Source of the DNA: Cryobacterium sp. PAMC25264
GTDB lineage: Bacteria > Actinomycetota > Actinomycetes > Actinomycetales > Microbacteriaceae
Length of the DNA: 64,000 bases
NCBI RefSeq assembly: GCF_019443325.1
Contig: NZ_CP080383.1
Coordinates: 992,001 to 1,056,000 of the forward strand
Reading direction: 5' to 3'
This document shows, in pieces, positions 36,179 to 45,282 of this stretch. Position numbers and translations under genes: made by a program. The notes below the pieces were generated by a model that was not told the DNA's origin, ran no database searches, and saw only the letters and a program-made list of their open reading frames with translations. Every line of letters begins with the position of its first letter. Position 1 is the first letter of the stretch.

Positions 36179-36907
36179 CTAGACGGCGTCGCGTTCCTCG
36201 GATGCGTCGGCCGCCGGCCTCACTCGCGCCCGCCGGGTCAGGGCCACCGTGTGCTCACCGTCGAGCTTGGCCGCCACGGGCGCCCACAGCAGCACCGCCA
36301 CCCCGATGCCGAGCAGCAGCGCGCCCACGGTGTCGGTGAGCCAGTGCGCGCCCAGATAGGTGCGGCTGAGCATCATGAGCATCGTGTACCCGGCCGCGGC
36401 GAGCCAGACCCAGAGGCGCGGAAAGAGCAGCACCAGCACCGCGGAGGTCACCGCCGCATTGGCCACATGCCCGGACGGAAACGAGCCGAAGTCGAGGTTG
36501 GTGAGCACGTTCTCCGGGCGCGCCCGGCCGAAGAAGTGTTTGAGCAACTGCACAACACCGCCGGTGGCGAGGCTGGCGGCGAGGAAGTAGCCGGCAGCCC
36601 AGGGGCGCCGGGCGAGAAGAAGGGCGGCACAGATCACGGCCGGGATCAGCAGGGTCGCGACCAACCCGCCGCCGAGGGCATCCATCACCAGGGCCACCGA
36701 GTCCCACACGGGCGCGCGGTTCTCGGTGAGGTCGTTGAACCAGGCGGTGTCGATGGCCAGAGGCATGCCCTGCTCACGCACCACGATCAGGGCGCCGAGG
36801 CCCACGGCGAGGCCGAGGGCGATGGCGCCGCTCAAGACCGGCCACCAGCGGGAGACCCGTTTCGCTCGGGGTTGTGCCGCGACCTCCGGATGGCGTGGCG
36901 TCGTCAT
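36179..36907 (-). CDS. PAP2-superfamily phosphatase
   Basis: A 242-residue membrane protein with about six hydrophobic segments and the complete three-part PAP2 signature: K-H-F-F-G-R-A-R-P, then P-S-G-H with catalytic histidine, and S-R-T-Y-L-G-A-H-W-L-T-D. It probably dephosphorylates a lipid phosphate such as phosphatidate or undecaprenyl pyrophosphate at the outer face of the membrane. Its stop codon lies in the CTAG at the right edge of the insertion sequence, so its C-terminus (ending E-R-D-A-V) is intact. Confidence 0.9.
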   Translation of the reverse strand: MTTPRHPEVAAQPRAKRVSRWWPVLSGAIALGLAVGLGALIVVREQGMPLAIDTAWFNDLTENRAPVWDSVALVMDALGGGLVATLLIPAVICAALLLARRPWAAGYFLAASLATGGVVQLLKHFFGRARPENVLTNLDFGSFPSGHVANAAVTSAVLVLLFPRLWVWLAAAGYTMLMMLSRTYLGAHWLTDTVGALLLGIGVAVLLWAPVAAKLDGEHTVALTRRARVRPAADASEERDAV

Positions 36908-37025
36908 CTGCTCAATGCTAGGCGGTGCCGCCGTACCGTCGGATCCATTTGCGGAGTGCCGCAGGCACCGATAGCGTGCAGACTAGTGCGGCGCAGAGGC
37001 CCACCTCAACGGATACGGACCCTCG

Positions 37026-37514
37026 ATGTCGACCACCCCAGACCCCGCAGCCCGCGACCTGCTTCCGATTCTTCAGGAGCAGAATGACAGGATCGGCTTC
37101 GTCTCCTTCGACCACGACGACGCGTTCGCGCTCGGCACCGCCCTGGTGCAGCGGGCCGTGACGGAGGACCTAGCGATCACGGTGTCCATCGTGTTCGGTG
37201 AGCAGCGCGTCTTCCACGCCGCGCGCCCGGGCACCACCGCGGACAACGACGACTGGCTGGCCCGCAAGTTCCGGGTCGTGTCCCGGTACAACGTGCCGTC
37301 CTTTCTGGTCAGCACCAAATACCGGGCTAGGGGCGAGGACTTCAACAAGGCCACCGGCCTGCCCATCAACCTGTACGCGGCGGCCGGCGGCGCCTTCCCG
37401 CTGCGGGTGAACGGCTCCCTGATCGGAGCGCTCGGGGTCTCCGGGCTGCACGAGAGCATCGACCACGAACTCGCGGTCTGGGCGCTCGAGGCTGCACAGA
37501 CGGCCTCTGCATGA
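37026..37514 (+). CDS. UPF0303/HbpS-like heme-degrading-domain protein
   Basis: A 162-residue protein of the UPF0303 family (related to GlcG/HbpS). Recognisable are L-G-x-A-L-V near residue 36, N-D-D-W-L-A-R-K-F-R-V-V near 75, and G-G-A-F-P-L-R-V-N-G-S-L-I-G-A-L-G-V-S-G-L near 122, the last being the family signature. Heme binding or degradation is known only for relatives. It overlaps the Gfo/Idh gene by four bases, so the two are co-translated, suggesting a shared small-molecule pathway. Confidence 0.85.
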   Translation: MSTTPDPAARDLLPILQEQNDRIGFVSFDHDDAFALGTALVQRAVTEDLAITVSIVFGEQRVFHAARPGTTADNDDWLARKFRVVSRYNVPSFLVSTKYRARGEDFNKATGLPINLYAAAGGAFPLRVNGSLIGALGVSGLHESIDHELAVWALEAAQTASA

Positions 37515-38503
37515 CCCGCGATGCTGCGATGCCACGCTGGGCGATCCTCGGAACCGGCGCCATCGCCGAGCAGACCATCGGCGACATCAGGCTGGCGGGC
37601 AACATCGACATCGTGGCAGTGGCCTCTCGCACGGCGGCCACAGCCGAGGACTTCGCCGCCCGCCACGGCATCCCACGTGTGTTCGCGTCGGTGGAGGATG
37701 CGCTCGGCAGCGCCGAGATCGACGCCGTGTACATCTGCACACCGCACAGCAGCCACTTCGACCTGACCCGGCAGGCCCTACACGCAGGCAAGCATGTCCT
37801 CTGCGAAAAGCCCCTCACCCTCACAGCCGGCCAGAGCCGGGAATTAGCCGAGCTCGCCGCCGCCCGGGGACTTTTCCTCATGGAGGCCATGTGGATGAAA
37901 TTTACGCCGGCCGTGCTGCACGTGCAGGAGCTCATCCGGTCCGGTGCCATCGGTGAGGTGCGCTCGGTCGAATCCAGCATGGGCTACAACTTCCCCCGCA
38001 CCGAGACCAGCCGGCTCTGGAACCCCGACCTCGGCGGCGGGTCGCTGCTCGATCTCGGCGTGTACCCCGCGGCGTTCGCCCAGCTGCTGCTTGGCACACC
38101 GCAGAGTGTCGCGGCCCAGGGCGTGATGCAGACGGACGGAGTGGATGTTCGTTCGACCCTGCATCTGACCTACTCCGACGACAGGTTCGCCACCGTCACC
38201 AGCACCCTCACCGAGGTCATCATGGCGTTCGCCGTGGTCGGCGGCACGGCGGGCACCATCGTGATGGATCCGACGTTTTTCGCGGGCGGCGCCATCCACT
38301 GCTACTCCGCGCCGGACTACACGGCGCAGACGACGACGGTGCCGATCGAGGGCGCCGGCTATGTGCCGATGTTCCGCGCCGTGGGCGAGGCCCTCGTCGC
38401 CGGCCTCACCGAACACCCCCGGCATCCGCTTGCCGACACCATCGCGGTTCTCGCGGTCGTCGACGAGGCACGACGGCTGCTCGCCGCCGCGCGCCCGAGG
38501 TGA
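37511..38503 (+). CDS. Gfo/Idh/MocA-family oxidoreductase
   Basis: A 330-residue NAD(P)-dependent dehydrogenase. The Rossmann motif is L-G-T-G-A-I-A-E near residue 13 and the family E-K-P signature (C-E-K-P-L-T-L-T) near residue 98; the C-terminal alpha/beta domain contains G-G-S-L-L-D-L-G-V-Y-P, typical of the dihydrodiol-dehydrogenase/xylose-dehydrogenase branch. Substrate is probably a sugar or cyclitol. Coupled to the UPF0303 gene by ATGA. Confidence 0.9.
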   Translation: MTRDAAMPRWAILGTGAIAEQTIGDIRLAGNIDIVAVASRTAATAEDFAARHGIPRVFASVEDALGSAEIDAVYICTPHSSHFDLTRQALHAGKHVLCEKPLTLTAGQSRELAELAAARGLFLMEAMWMKFTPAVLHVQELIRSGAIGEVRSVESSMGYNFPRTETSRLWNPDLGGGSLLDLGVYPAAFAQLLLGTPQSVAAQGVMQTDGVDVRSTLHLTYSDDRFATVTSTLTEVIMAFAVVGGTAGTIVMDPTFFAGGAIHCYSAPDYTAQTTTVPIEGAGYVPMFRAVGEALVAGLTEHPRHPLADTIAVLAVVDEARRLLAAARPR

Positions 38504-38523
38504 CAGTGCAGGGCGACGCAGGT

Positions 38524-38577
38524 TTACGAGGAGAAAGGTCGCAAATTAGGACGTGATTTCACATCCCGTCCTCGTAA
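38524..38577. repeat. Competing inverted repeats
   Basis: TTACGAGGA (38524-38532) pairs with TCCTCGTAA (38569-38577), while AGGACG (38548-38553) can pair with CGTCCT (38567-38572). The two stems share the same right arm, so only one can form at a time. The element lies 20 bases after the Gfo/Idh gene and before the RluA gene. It may be a terminator or an attenuator-like switch. Confidence 0.6.
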
Positions 38578-38661
38578 TCTCACTTTGTCCCGATATCGCG
38601 GTGAGCCCACGGGGTGGAGAGACTGGGTGCGAGGCCCGCTTGGTGAGCATACGATCGGTGG

Positions 38662-39602
38662 ATGCCCCCACGCTCGCCCCTGCCACATCGACACGGGCTG
38701 GAAGCAGCATGGGTGTGCACCCCGGAGCGCGACCGACCGGCCGCGCCGCAGCCGACCTGGCCGACCATGGGTGCCTGGCTAGAGGAACGGCTGAGCGAGT
38801 TCGTGGAGGTGACCGGGTTTCTGGCCGACGGGAGATTCGTCTACGAGAACGGCACCCCGGTCGCCGGGACCGACCCGTACCGCCCCACCACGTTCGTCTG
38901 GTTCCACCGGGACCTGGCCGACGAGCCGGTCGTGCCGGGCAGGCTGCACATGGTCTGCCGGGACGAGCGGATCGTCGTGATCGACAAGCCACCGTTCCTC
39001 TCCAGCATTCCGCGGGGCCGGCACGTCGTGCAGAGCGTCGTGGTTCGACTGCGCGCCGAACTGGGCCTACCCGAACTCTCTCCTTTGCACCGCCTGGACC
39101 GGGTGACCAGTGGCCTGCTGGTCCTGGCCACCGAACGCCGCTGGCGCGGTGCCTACCAGACCCTTTTCCAACGCGGCGAGGTGCACAAGGTGTACCGGCC
39201 CTGGCGCAACTCCGCCCGGAGCTCGACCTGCCGGTCACGGTGCAGAACCACCTGGCGACCCGGCCCGGTCAGTGGCAGGGCGAGGTGGTGCCCGGCGCCC
39301 CGGTCAACGCCGAGTCCCGCATCGAGCTGGCTGCCGTACACGGGGAGTCGGGGGAGTACCGGCTCACGCCCACGACCGGGCGCACCCACCAGTTGCGCTT
39401 GCACATGCTGGGCCTCGGTATCCCGATCAGCGACGACCCGATCTACCCCGTAGTGCAGGATGTGTCGGTGCACGACTTCACCCGGCCGCTTCAGCTGCTG
39501 GCCAGCGAGGTGGCCTTCACCGACCCGATCGACGGAGCGGTCCGGCAGTTCGAGAGCGTGCGGCGGCTCCCGCTCGGCGCGGAGGCTGTCACAGCGGACT
39601 AG
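38662..39602 (+). pseudogene. RluA-family pseudouridine synthase, frameshifted
   Basis: The first frame gives R-S-P-L-P-H-R-H-G-L, the catalytic H-R-L-D-R-V-T-S-G-L-L-V-L-A and then V-H-K-V-Y-R; the rest (A-L-A-Q-L-R-P-E-L, and T-T-G-R-T-H-Q-L-R-L-H-M-L-G-L-G-I-P near the end) lies in the next frame. One extra G at 39197-39198 joins Y-R to A-L-A-Q and yields a 313-residue enzyme of normal length. All catalytic elements are intact, so this is probably a sequencing slip. Enzymes of this group convert uridine to pseudouridine in rRNA or tRNA; the target is not predictable. Confidence 0.82.
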
Positions 39603-39644
39603 GGAGGGGCGGACGAGCCCCTCGCAGCAGCTCGTCGAGTGCGG

Positions 39645-40148
39645 CTAGTCGAGCCCGGCCGGGCTGGGGCGGCCAGAAGAGAGGAGAACCGCGGTCGAGG
39701 CCGTCAGTTCAGCCCAGCCACCCGGCACACCGAGCACGGCCAGGGCCGATGTCGACATCCTGACGCTCTCCCCGGTGAGCGCGTAGACCAGCTCCTCAAG
39801 CCCGGGATTGTGGGCCACGAGAATCACGCTCTCCAGCTCGTCGGGCAGTTCCCGCACGATCTCGAGCAGATCGTTCACGGATGCGGCATACGCGCGCTCG
39901 TCGATGCGCGCCTCGGGGGCGATGCTCAGCTCCGCCGAGGCCAACGCCCAGGTGCTGCGGGCCCGCGTGGCGGGGGAGACGATGGCCAGATCGAGGGCGG
40001 GGTAGTGCTCGTCCAGCCAGCTGCCGGCATCCGGTGCCTGGCTCTGCCCACGGGAGTTGAGCGTGCGGTCGATGTCGGCTTCGCCGCCCGACCAGTCGGA
40101 CTTGGCGTGCCGGAGCACGATGAGGGTTCGCTCACTGCGTGTGGTCAT
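39645..40148 (-). CDS. SixA-like histidine phosphatase
   Basis: A 167-residue phosphohistidine phosphatase-like protein: L-I-V-L-R-H-A-K-S-D-W at the N-terminus holds the nucleophilic histidine, S-P-A-T-R-A-R-S-T-W the second arginine, and V-A-H-N-P-G-L-E the second histidine. SixA of E. coli removes phosphate from a phosphorelay or PTS histidine; the partner here is unknown. ATG at 40148 was preferred to an upstream GTG at 40169 that adds residues outside the fold. Confidence 0.85.
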   Translation of the reverse strand: MTTRSERTLIVLRHAKSDWSGGEADIDRTLNSRGQSQAPDAGSWLDEHYPALDLAIVSPATRARSTWALASAELSIAPEARIDERAYAASVNDLLEIVRELPDELESVILVAHNPGLEELVYALTGESVRMSTSALAVLGVPGGWAELTASTAVLLSSGRPSPAGLD

Positions 40149-40301
40149 CCCCCTAGTCTGCACCCGCACCGCCGCCGGCAGCCCGGGAACGCCGGGTCAC
40201 GATGTGCGGTGAGGCGCAGCGTGGCAATAGGCTTGCACCCGGACCGCCTCGCAATGCTGCGGGAGTTGTGGACCGTGTTCTGACGCATCCAGGAGGGCCT
40301 C

Positions 40302-42029
40302 GTGGCCGAAAATACCCCCGTTGATCCCACTTCGACCGACGCGTGGAAGCAGCTCGGCGGCATCGCCGACGGCTTCTCGCCCGACCTGCGCGGATGGTTC
40401 GACGCCGATGCCGGTCGCGCCGATCGCTACACGTTCCAGGCGGCCGACCTCACCGTCGACCTGTCCAAGGGCCTCATCACCGAGGAGATCCTCGGCCACC
40501 TTGTGCAGCTCGCCCAGGACGTCGATGTCGCGGGGCGCTACCAGGCGATGATCGCCGGTGAGCACATCAACGCCACCGAAGACCGCGCGGTGCTGCACAC
40601 GGCGCTCCGCCGCCCCCAGGGCGCCACCGGCCTGGTGCCGCCGGCCGGCTTCATCGTGGACGGCCAGGACGTCGACGCCGACGTGCACGCCACACTCGAC
40701 AAGGTCTACGCGTTCGCCGACAAGGTGCGCTCCGGCGCCTGGACCGGCGTGACCGGCAAGCCGATCAGCACCGTGGTCAACATCGGCATCGGCGGGTCCG
40801 ACCTCGGCCCGGTAATGGTCTACGAAGCCCTCAAGCCCTACGTGAAGCCGGGCCTCGAGGTGCGCTTCGTCTCGAACATCGACCCGACCGACGTCTACGA
40901 GAAGACCGTCGGCCTCGACCCTGAGACCACCCTGTTCATCGTCGCCTCCAAGACTTTCGGCACCCTCGAAACCCTCACAAACGCCCGCCTGGCGCGTGAG
41001 TGGCTCTGGGCGGAGCTGGCCTCCGCCGGCGTTCTCGACGACACGGATGCGGCCCGCACGGATGCCGTCGCCAAGCACTTCGTCGCCGTCTCCACGGCTC
41101 TCGACAAGGTCAAGGCCTTCGGCATCGACCCCGAGAACGCGTTCGGTTTCTGGGACTGGGTCGGCGGCCGCTACTCGGTCGACTCCGCCATCGGCACCTC
41201 GGTGGTCATCGCCATCGGACCCGACAACTGGCGCGAGTTCCTCGCCGGCTTCCACGCCATCGACGAACACACACGCACCACGCCGCTCGAGCAGAACGTG
41301 CCGGTTCTCATGGGCCTGCTCAACGTCTGGTACACCAACTTCCTGGGCGCCCAGAGCCACGCGGTGCTCCCGTATGCGCAGTACCTGCACCGCTTCCCGG
41401 CCTACCTGCAGCAGCTCACCATGGAGTCCAACGGCAAGAGTGTGCGCTGGGACGGCAGCCCGGTCACGACCGACACCGGCGAGGTCTTCTGGGGCGAACC
41501 GGGCACCAACGGCCAGCACGCGTTCTACCAGCTCATCCACCAGGGCACCCGGCTGGTCCCGGCGGACTTCATCGCCGTGGCCAACCCCGCGCATCCGTTG
41601 AAGGACGAGACCGGCGACGGCGCGGGAGTCGAGCCGGGCCAGGACGTGCACACCCTGTTCATGGCCAACTACTTCGCCCAAACCAAGGCGCTGGCCTTCG
41701 GCAAGACCGCCGACGAGGTGCGCGCCGACGGCGTCGCGGAGTCGATCGTTCCGGCCCGCGTGTTCAGTGGCAACCGGCCGACCACGTCGATCCTCGCGCC
41801 CGCGCTCACTCCGAGCGTGGTCGGTCAGCTCATCGCGCTCTACGAGCACATCGTTTTCGTCGAGGGCACCATCTGGGGAATCGACTCCTTCGACCAGTGG
41901 GGCGTGGAACTGGGCAAGCAGTTGGCGCTGCAGGTCACCCCCGCGGTTCAGGGCGACAGTGCGGCGCTCGAGGCTCAGGACTCATCGACGAAGGCACTGA
42001 TCGCCAAATACCTGGAACTGCGCGACTAG
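40302..42029 (+). CDS. pgi: Glucose-6-phosphate isomerase
   Basis: A 575-residue enzyme interconverting glucose 6-phosphate and fructose 6-phosphate in glycolysis. The signature [17 protein letters not shown] is near residue 282 and the second, with [15 protein letters not shown] and M-E-S-N-G-K-S-V, near 345-385; the C-terminal [18 protein letters not shown] is complete. It starts at GTG with AGGAGGG 5 bases upstream. Monocistronic, followed by a hairpin. Confidence 0.97.
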   Translation: MAENTPVDPTSTDAWKQLGGIADGFSPDLRGWFDADAGRADRYTFQAADLTVDLSKGLITEEILGHLVQLAQDVDVAGRYQAMIAGEHINATEDRAVLHTALRRPQGATGLVPPAGFIVDGQDVDADVHATLDKVYAFADKVRSGAWTGVTGKPISTVVNIGIGGSDLGPVMVYEALKPYVKPGLEVRFVSNIDPTDVYEKTVGLDPETTLFIVASKTFGTLETLTNARLAREWLWAELASAGVLDDTDAARTDAVAKHFVAVSTALDKVKAFGIDPENAFGFWDWVGGRYSVDSAIGTSVVIAIGPDNWREFLAGFHAIDEHTRTTPLEQNVPVLMGLLNVWYTNFLGAQSHAVLPYAQYLHRFPAYLQQLTMESNGKSVRWDGSPVTTDTGEVFWGEPGTNGQHAFYQLIHQGTRLVPADFIAVANPAHPLKDETGDGAGVEPGQDVHTLFMANYFAQTKALAFGKTADEVRADGVAESIVPARVFSGNRPTTSILAPALTPSVVGQLIALYEHIVFVEGTIWGIDSFDQWGVELGKQLALQVTPAVQGDSAALEAQDSSTKALIAKYLELRD

Positions 42030-42080
42030 TCGGCGTCGCCGCGGCGGTCCTCGCTCGCGGCACCCGCTGCGCCCCGTGTG

Positions 42081-42114
42081 GGCGACCGCTCCCGCTACAG
42101 CGGGTGCGGTCGCC
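42081..42114. terminator. Terminator hairpin after pgi
   Basis: GGCGACCGC (42081-42089) pairs with GCGGTCGCC (42106-42114), and the inner CCGCT with AGCGG, leaving a two-base loop. A stable structure without U-tract. Confidence 0.75.
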
Positions 42115-42150
42115 GGTATGCGGTGCCAAGACGGTGCGTAGGCTGGATCC

Positions 42151-42858
42151 ATGCTTCGCACTAAGAATCGACGCGCCGAACTGGCGGCACTGTGCGAGCG
42201 CGGCCTGGACTGGCATACCGGTGGCACCCGGGTGCTCCCGCGGGCCGCGAATGCCCGGCGCGCGGCCGTGCTGGTGCTCTTCGGGGTGCTCGACGCCGTG
42301 CCGGCGCAGACGGCATCGGCCGGCCCCGCCGGAGCCCGAACGTTTCGCGGTGAGGTGCCGCGCGATCTCGACGTCCTCCTGCTCCGGCGCGCATCGACAC
42401 TCGGCAGCCACCCGGGCCAGATCGCGTTCCCGGGCGGCCGGCTCGAAGCATCCGATAGCGGACCCATCGCGGCGGCACTGCGCGAGGCTGTTGAAGAAAC
42501 CGGGCTGGATCCCGCGGGTATCGAACCTCTCGGCACGCTGCCGTCGATACCCGTGCCGGTGAGCAATCACCTGGTCATCCCGGTGCCAGCCTGGTGGACC
42601 CGGCCGTCGCAGGTCGCCGCCATGGACCATGCCGAGACCGTCGACGTGTTCAGGGTTCCCGTTGCCGACCTCCTCGACCCAGCCAACCGGGCGAACACCG
42701 AGCACACCCGGGCACGCACGCGCTATCGGGCGCCGGCATTCACCGTGGACGGCCGCCTGGTGTGGGGCTTCACCGCCATCGTGCTCTCGCGCATGTTCGA
42801 CGAGCTCGGCTGGTCGGTGCTGTGGGATGTCGACCGTTTGGTGCACCCCGACAGCTGA
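42151..42858 (+). CDS. CoA pyrophosphatase-type NUDIX hydrolase
   Basis: A 235-residue NUDIX enzyme. L-L-R-R-A-S-T-L-G-S-H-P-G-Q-I-A-F-P-G-G is the CoA-specific UPF0035 motif, followed by the Nudix helix with R-E-A-V-E-E-T-G-L. Relatives (NudL type) split CoA and its thioesters to 3',5'-ADP and phosphopantetheine, keeping CoA pools in check. The region after the Nudix box (G-T-L-P-S-I-P-V-P-V-S-N-H-L-V) is also family-typical. Convergent with the TetR gene, 6 bases apart. Confidence 0.9.
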   Translation: MLRTKNRRAELAALCERGLDWHTGGTRVLPRAANARRAAVLVLFGVLDAVPAQTASAGPAGARTFRGEVPRDLDVLLLRRASTLGSHPGQIAFPGGRLEASDSGPIAAALREAVEETGLDPAGIEPLGTLPSIPVPVSNHLVIPVPAWWTRPSQVAAMDHAETVDVFRVPVADLLDPANRANTEHTRARTRYRAPAFTVDGRLVWGFTAIVLSRMFDELGWSVLWDVDRLVHPDS

Positions 42859-42864
42859 GGTGGC

Positions 42865-43428
42865 TCAACGGCCGGCCGTTACGTCCTTCAGCCGCTGCAG
42901 GGCCCCGCGGATGCACGCAGGCAGGTTGGTCTGCGCCTCTGGCGCGATCCACTCGTAGAAGCCGATCTTGAAGACGGTGACCGCCACCTCGGCGGCGAGG
43001 TCCGCGGTCATCGGGTCCACGCCCCGATGGCGCAGTGCCTCGGCCGCGGCCGCGGCGATGCCCGCGACCTTGTGCAGCTCGCGCTCCTGCAGGCTCGCAT
43101 TGGCGGCGACGATCGTGGCTCGCGTGCGGGCATAGTTCCGGTCGCCGAAGAGCGCCACGGCGCTTTCCATCGCCGATCCCACGGTGTCGATCGCCGTCAG
43201 CCCCTCTGGCGCGGACTGGATGGCGTGCACCACGGCGTCCTGCAGGTAGGTCAGGCCCTCGAAGAGCACTTCGCGTTTGTCGGGGAAATGCCTGAAGAAG
43301 GTGCGCTCGGTCAGCCCGGCGCGCTGGGCGATGTCCAGGGCCGTGGTCTGGTCGAAGCCCCGTTCCACGAAGAGCTCGAACGCGCCGCTCGACAGGCGCC
43401 CGCGCGCATCCGGTTCCCAACGTCCCAT
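42865..43428 (-). CDS. TetR-family repressor
   Basis: A 187-residue TetR regulator: DNA-binding domain at 8-55 (A-F-E-L-F-V-E-R-G-F-D-Q-T-T-A-L-D-I-A-Q-R-A-G-L-T-E-R-T-F-F split across the HTH; F-F-R-H-F-P-D-K-R is the canonical end) and an alpha-helical ligand domain. It is divergent from the zinc-less alcohol dehydrogenase gene, and two matching palindromes sit in the 102-base interval, so it most likely represses both. Confidence 0.92.
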   Translation of the reverse strand: MGRWEPDARGRLSSGAFELFVERGFDQTTALDIAQRAGLTERTFFRHFPDKREVLFEGLTYLQDAVVHAIQSAPEGLTAIDTVGSAMESAVALFGDRNYARTRATIVAANASLQERELHKVAGIAAAAAEALRHRGVDPMTADLAAEVAVTVFKIGFYEWIAPEAQTNLPACIRGALQRLKDVTAGR

Positions 43429-43443
43429 ACGCCCAGTCTAGTG

Positions 43444-43460
43444 ATGTCTGTGACTGTCAT
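43444..43460. promoter_or_regulatory. TetR operator, copy 1
   Basis: ATGTCTGTGACTGTCAT agrees with the perfect palindrome at 43475 at 14 of 17 positions. It lies 15 bases upstream of the tetR start codon. Confidence 0.65.
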
Positions 43461-43474
43461 CGTGTGCTACCGTC

Positions 43475-43491
43475 ATGTCAGCGACTGACAT
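43475..43491. promoter_or_regulatory. TetR operator, copy 2
   Basis: ATGTCAGCGACTGACAT is a perfect palindrome (ATGTCAG, 3-base centre, CTGACAT). Its centre is 31 bases, about three helical turns, from that of copy 1, so two dimers would bind on the same face. Confidence 0.75.
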
Positions 43492-43530
43492 CCCACCCGG
43501 TCAGACCGTCATCGATCCGAAGGAGATCCC

Positions 43531-44649
43531 ATGCCCGCCAATACCGCCGCCTGGCTCGGCGCCAACCGGGCCCCGCTCGATGTGCGCCCCGCGCCCTACA
43601 CTGCGCCGGGTGAGAACGAGATCGTCGTCAAGAACCACGCCGTGGCTGTCAACCCGCTGGAGTGGATCCTCCAACTGGTCGGCGACGTGATCTACCCCTG
43701 GCTGAAGTATCCGTTCGTGCTGGGCTCGGATGTGGCCGGGGAGGTCGTCGAGGTCGGCCCCGGCGTCACCAGGTTTGCCGCGGGTGACAGGGTGCTCGGC
43801 CACGCCGTCGGTACTGACAAGGACGCCAACACCTCGGCCGGCGGCGCCTTCCAGCGCTACACGGTCCTCCTGGAGCGGATGGCGGCGCCGATCCCCGACT
43901 CGATGCCGTTCACGGATGCCGTGGTGCTGCCGCTGGCGCTGTCCACCGCGGCCTGTGGCCTGTTCCAGAAGGATCAACTTGCCCTGCGCTACCCGTCGGC
44001 CGCTCCCACGCCGACCGGCCAGACCGTCCTGATTTGGGGTGGCTCCACGAGCGTGGGCAGCAACGCCATTCAGCTGGCCGTCGCCGCCGGCTACGAGGTG
44101 ATCACCACCGCCTCGCCCCGCAACTTCGACTACGTGCGCGCCCTCGGTGCCAGCCAGGTCTTCGACTACGCGAGCCCGACCATTGTCGCCGATCTCATCG
44201 CAGCACTCGCGCGCGCAACGCTCGCCGGCGCACTGGCCCTGGGTGCGGGATCCGCCTCGGCCTGTGCGGACGTGCTGGCCGCCAGCCGGGGAAGAAAGTT
44301 CATCGCCCTGGCGAGCACTCCTGCAACCTTCGAGAGCCTCGCCGACCAGCGCGGTATTCGGTGGCGGCTGCCCCGGATCCTGATGACGATCGGGTTGTCG
44401 TCGGCCCGTTTCGCGGTGTCGAGCCGGCTGCGCGGCATCCGTTCGAAGGCGATCTTCGGAACGTCGTTGAAGAACAACGAGGTCTCCACCCTGATCTACC
44501 AGGACTTCCTACCGCAGGCTCTCGCCGACGGGCGGTACACAGCCGCACCCACGCCCATGGTGGTGGGTCACGGCCTCGAGCAGCTGCAGCTGGCGTTGGA
44601 CACGCAGCGCCGGGGAGTCTCAGCACGCAAGGTGATCGTCACGTTGTAG
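43531..44649 (+). CDS. Zinc-less MDR alcohol dehydrogenase/enoyl reductase-like protein
   Basis: A 372-residue medium-chain dehydrogenase/reductase. The N-terminal catalytic domain has N-P-L-E-W-I and G-S-D-V-A-G-E-V-V-E-V-G, and the nucleotide fold begins W-G-G-S-T-S-V-G-S-N-A-I-Q-L-A. The zinc-binding cysteines of true alcohol dehydrogenases are absent, so it belongs to the quinone-oxidoreductase or trans-enoyl-reductase (ToxD-like) branch. It probably reduces a reactive carbonyl or enone and is induced through the divergent TetR. GAAGGAG precedes the ATG by 6 bases. Confidence 0.88.
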   Translation: MPANTAAWLGANRAPLDVRPAPYTAPGENEIVVKNHAVAVNPLEWILQLVGDVIYPWLKYPFVLGSDVAGEVVEVGPGVTRFAAGDRVLGHAVGTDKDANTSAGGAFQRYTVLLERMAAPIPDSMPFTDAVVLPLALSTAACGLFQKDQLALRYPSAAPTPTGQTVLIWGGSTSVGSNAIQLAVAAGYEVITTASPRNFDYVRALGASQVFDYASPTIVADLIAALARATLAGALALGAGSASACADVLAASRGRKFIALASTPATFESLADQRGIRWRLPRILMTIGLSSARFAVSSRLRGIRSKAIFGTSLKNNEVSTLIYQDFLPQALADGRYTAAPTPMVVGHGLEQLQLALDTQRRGVSARKVIVTL

Positions 44650-44691
44650 CGGCGGGAGGGAACCGATCGTCTTGTACGGACATTATTAGGT

Positions 44692-45282
44692 ATGACGGCA
44701 GCCCGGGGGACCAACGAGTACGAGGTGTGGGCTCTGGCCGTCGAGGGGGATGCGGGGGCGTTCGGGGAACTCTTCGATGAGCACCGTGACCGGGTATTCG
44801 GCCACGCCCTGCGCGCCCTCGCCTCACGGCACGACGCCGAGGATGCCACGGCGATAGTGTTCCTGGAGCTGTGGCGGCACCGGCGCCGGGTGCGGGTGGT
44901 CAATGGGTCGGTGATCGGCTGGCTCCTGGTGACAACCAACAACGTCTGCCGCAACCAAGCCCGATCCAGGCGGCGCTACAGCCTGGCCCTGTCGAAGCTC
45001 ACACCGGAGCGCTCGCATCCGGACCCATCGGACGAGCTCGGCGCGGAGCTGGATCGCGCCCGCACCGCGCCAGGGGTCCGCGAGGTGTTCGCGCAACTCA
45101 ACGCCCGCGACCAAGACATCCTCACACTCTGCGTGCTCGAGGAACTGACCACCGCCGAGGCGGCCGTGGCCCTGCGGATTCCGATCGGAACCGTGAAATC
45201 CCGGCTGTACCGGGCCAAGAACCGCATGGCCGACCTGATGCTGCAGAACGCACCCGACGTGAGAGAGGGATGGAGCCTGTGA
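44692..45282 (+). CDS. ECF RNA polymerase sigma factor
   Basis: A 196-residue group-4 sigma factor. Region 2 (about 20-85: F-G-E-L-F-D-E-H-R-D-R-V-F and H-D-A-E-D-A-T-A-I-V-F-L-E-L-W) binds core and -10 DNA, and region 4 (about 130-180: L-T-T-A-E-A-A-V-A-L-R-I-P-I-G-T-V-K-S-R-L) reads the -35. A short linker joins them with no extra C-terminal domain. The stop codon overlaps the next gene's ATG by one base; that gene likely encodes its membrane-bound partner. Confidence 0.92.
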   Translation: MTAARGTNEYEVWALAVEGDAGAFGELFDEHRDRVFGHALRALASRHDAEDATAIVFLELWRHRRRVRVVNGSVIGWLLVTTNNVCRNQARSRRRYSLALSKLTPERSHPDPSDELGAELDRARTAPGVREVFAQLNARDQDILTLCVLEELTTAEAAVALRIPIGTVKSRLYRAKNRMADLMLQNAPDVREGWSL

